Source of the DNA: Nonlabens sp.
GTDB taxonomy: Bacteria; Bacteroidota; Bacteroidia; Flavobacteriales; Flavobacteriaceae
Direction of reading: 5' to 3'
Assembly: GCA_020630715.1 (NCBI GenBank)
Contig: JAHDIQ010000001.1
Coordinates: 306,513 to 370,512 of the forward strand
DNA length: 64,000 nt
The stretch's first letter is position 1, and the number at the start of each line of letters is the position of its first letter. Of the stretch, positions 63,030 to 64,000 are shown one piece after another. The notes under the pieces were generated by a model that was not told the DNA's origin, searched no databases, and worked only from the letters and a program-made list of their open reading frames with translations. Both the position numbers and the translations under genes were made by a program.

Positions 63030-63779
63030 ATGAACACCATCACAAAAATCAATCTCTCTAAACTACGTTCCTGCAATCAGGTTTGGGATGATATGCCAGA
63101 AAATGAAAAAGGCAGGTTGTGTTTAAAATGTCAAAATACCATTATTGATTTTAGAGAAATGAGTGATGCACAGGTAGCACAAACTCACGTGTTTTCAAAA
63201 GGTAAGGTTTGCGGACTTTATAAACCATCACAAGTAGATAGTCCCAAACAGAAAACGACATCTACGAGGCCTAAAAGTAAACTAGTTAATTGGTACGTTG
63301 CTGCTTGTAGTTTATTAAGCCTGTCTGCAATTGCACAAGAAGAAAAACCTACCGTTCCTACAGAACAAACCGATCAAAAAACAGATTCTCTGGCACCATT
63401 AAAAGAGAATTTCAATAGAACAGTCGATAGCGTAAAAACGGATTCTGTTCTAGTTAAAGGAAAGGTCACAGACCTAGAAGGTGTTCCTATCATAGGTGCT
63501 AACGTTATTATCAAAGGAATTGAAATAGGTGCTTCCACAGATTTTGATGGGAATTACACCTTGTATAGCACAAAATCATTAGATAGCTTAAACCAAATAA
63601 AACTGCGTTTTTCCTCCATAGGATATGAAGATCAAGAACTAATATTAGAGAATCAAAGCGTTTTGAACGTAAGCTTGAGAGATGGAGAAATAACTGAGTT
63701 TATAGTCGTTGCAAGAAGACGCAATTTCTTCGGTAGAACCTGGCAAGGCATCAAAGGTGTTTTTAGGAAGAAGGATTGA
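63030..63779 (+). CDS. Membrane protein with N-terminal Cys motif and carboxypeptidase-like regulatory domain
   Basis: A 249-residue protein: an N-terminal cytoplasmic part with cysteines in RSCNQVWDDM, LCLKCQ and KVCGLY (about residues 15-61), which can bind zinc, then a membrane helix (about 88-104), a flexible Thr/Lys-rich linker, and a CarboxypepD_reg-like beta-sandwich (about 140-220) with VKGKVTDLEGVPIIGANVI. The same N-terminal pattern recurs in Bacteroidetes. The function is unknown; this architecture may link an envelope sensor to a surface domain. Confidence 0.75.
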   Translation: MNTITKINLSKLRSCNQVWDDMPENEKGRLCLKCQNTIIDFREMSDAQVAQTHVFSKGKVCGLYKPSQVDSPKQKTTSTRPKSKLVNWYVAACSLLSLSAIAQEEKPTVPTEQTDQKTDSLAPLKENFNRTVDSVKTDSVLVKGKVTDLEGVPIIGANVIIKGIEIGASTDFDGNYTLYSTKSLDSLNQIKLRFSSIGYEDQELILENQSVLNVSLRDGEITEFIVVARRRNFFGRTWQGIKGVFRKKD

Positions 63780-63788
63780 ATAAACAAT

Positions 63789-63816
63789 AAACCCCAATCT
63801 TGCGTTTGGGGTTTTG
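63789..63816. terminator. Intrinsic terminator
   Basis: AAACCCCAA/TTGGGGTTT stem with a T-run on the plus strand after the preceding gene; the minus strand can also use it. Confidence 0.8.
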
Positions 63817-63839
63817 TTGTTTACTATCTTGATTAGTAA

Positions 63840-64000
63840 TTACATCTTAGGAAGTAATACTTTGTCAATTACGTGGATAACACCATTTGTTTGATTTAAA
63901 TCTGCTACTGTTACCGTTGCCATTCCACCAGCTCCATCAGTAATGATAACCTTACCATCTTTTAATGATAATGTTAATGATGCTCCAGCTACAGTTTTTA
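63840..64000 (-). CDS. Fasciclin-domain protein (3' part only)
   Basis: The minus strand from 64000 to a TAA at 63840 reads KTVAGASLTLSLKDGK...ADLNQTNGVIHVIDKVLLPKM. This is the characteristic end of a fasciclin (FAS1) domain; the rest is outside the window. Flavobacterial proteins of this type are secreted or surface-bound. The last residues VIHVIDKVLLPKM are the usual H2-motif region. It converges with the preceding gene. Confidence 0.9.
   Translation of the reverse strand, partial: KTVAGASLTLSLKDGKVIITDGAGGMATVTVADLNQTNGVIHVIDKVLLPKM

Overview
The window is a stretch of bacterial chromosome from a member of the Bacteroidota, almost certainly a marine-type Flavobacteriaceae. Lineage markers include the gliding genes gldE and gldD beside ssb and mutY, a secreted protein with a type IX secretion sorting tail, DUF4270 and DUF4301 proteins, a short ATP synthase epsilon subunit, an L21 protein with an extra helix-hairpin-helix tail, and promoters of the TTG-N19-TAnnTTTG type. 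The genus is not proven; a Nonlabens-like organism is my guess. No rRNA, tRNA, insertion sequence or CRISPR array was seen.

Layout. 1-7.9 kb: a giant AAA+ ATPase whose 5' end lies outside the window, a CPBP-family membrane protease and a thioredoxin-like protein. 7.9-12.6 kb: a tightly packed seven-gene minus-strand operon (phosphopantetheinyl transferase, GGGP synthase, YkoF-like thiamine-binding protein, PnuC transporter, NadR-type kinase, DUF4301, ArfB). 12.7-17.9 kb: ahcY, a lipoprotein and M20 amidohydrolase pair, and rplU-rpmA. 18-22.5 kb: paired M16 peptidases and an EamA transporter. 22.5-28.8 kb: gldD, gldE, ssb and mutY on the minus strand, then HU, a 29-residue basic protein, RNase G with a structured leader, and recX. 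28.8-36.8 kb: a biotin cluster (bioF, DUF2007 protein, bioD, bioA, a T9SS-secreted protein, a ketoacyl synthase, bioB). 36.8-43.7 kb: an accessory island with a 596-bp non-coding segment, three DUF2975 membrane proteins plus an Xre regulator, an ankyrin protein, and a 1207-residue STAND NTPase facing a small membrane protein. 43.7-58 kb: atpD-atpC, glmS with DUF4270 and GT5 partners, panC-panD, a flippase-like protein, an esterase-like protein, radA, TlpA and M23 proteins. 58-64 kb: YiaAB, CHAP, xth, asparaginase, 3-hydroxyanthranilate dioxygenase and the end of a fasciclin gene.

Three things stand out. First, a 14-bp perfect palindrome, GCTTTCGCGAAAGC, occurs 14 times plus two variants. It lies inside genes as often as between them, so it writes short peptides (FRES, AFAKA or LSRK) into unrelated proteins. 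Second, the STAND NTPase and its divergent membrane protein form a 4.1-kb AT-rich cassette between two identical 32-bp copies of a bidirectional terminator, with a 12-bp tandem repeat just upstream of the start codon; this is the best candidate here for an undescribed (probably defence) system. Third, the DUF2975-Xre operon has three tandem paralogues with the same C-terminal tail and an operator-like palindrome on its promoter.

Smaller points are a set of genes with TAnnTTTG exactly four bases before the start codon (likely leaderless), three hairpins in the RNase G leader, and a ketoacyl synthase in a biotin locus that shows no recognisable pimelate-making gene.
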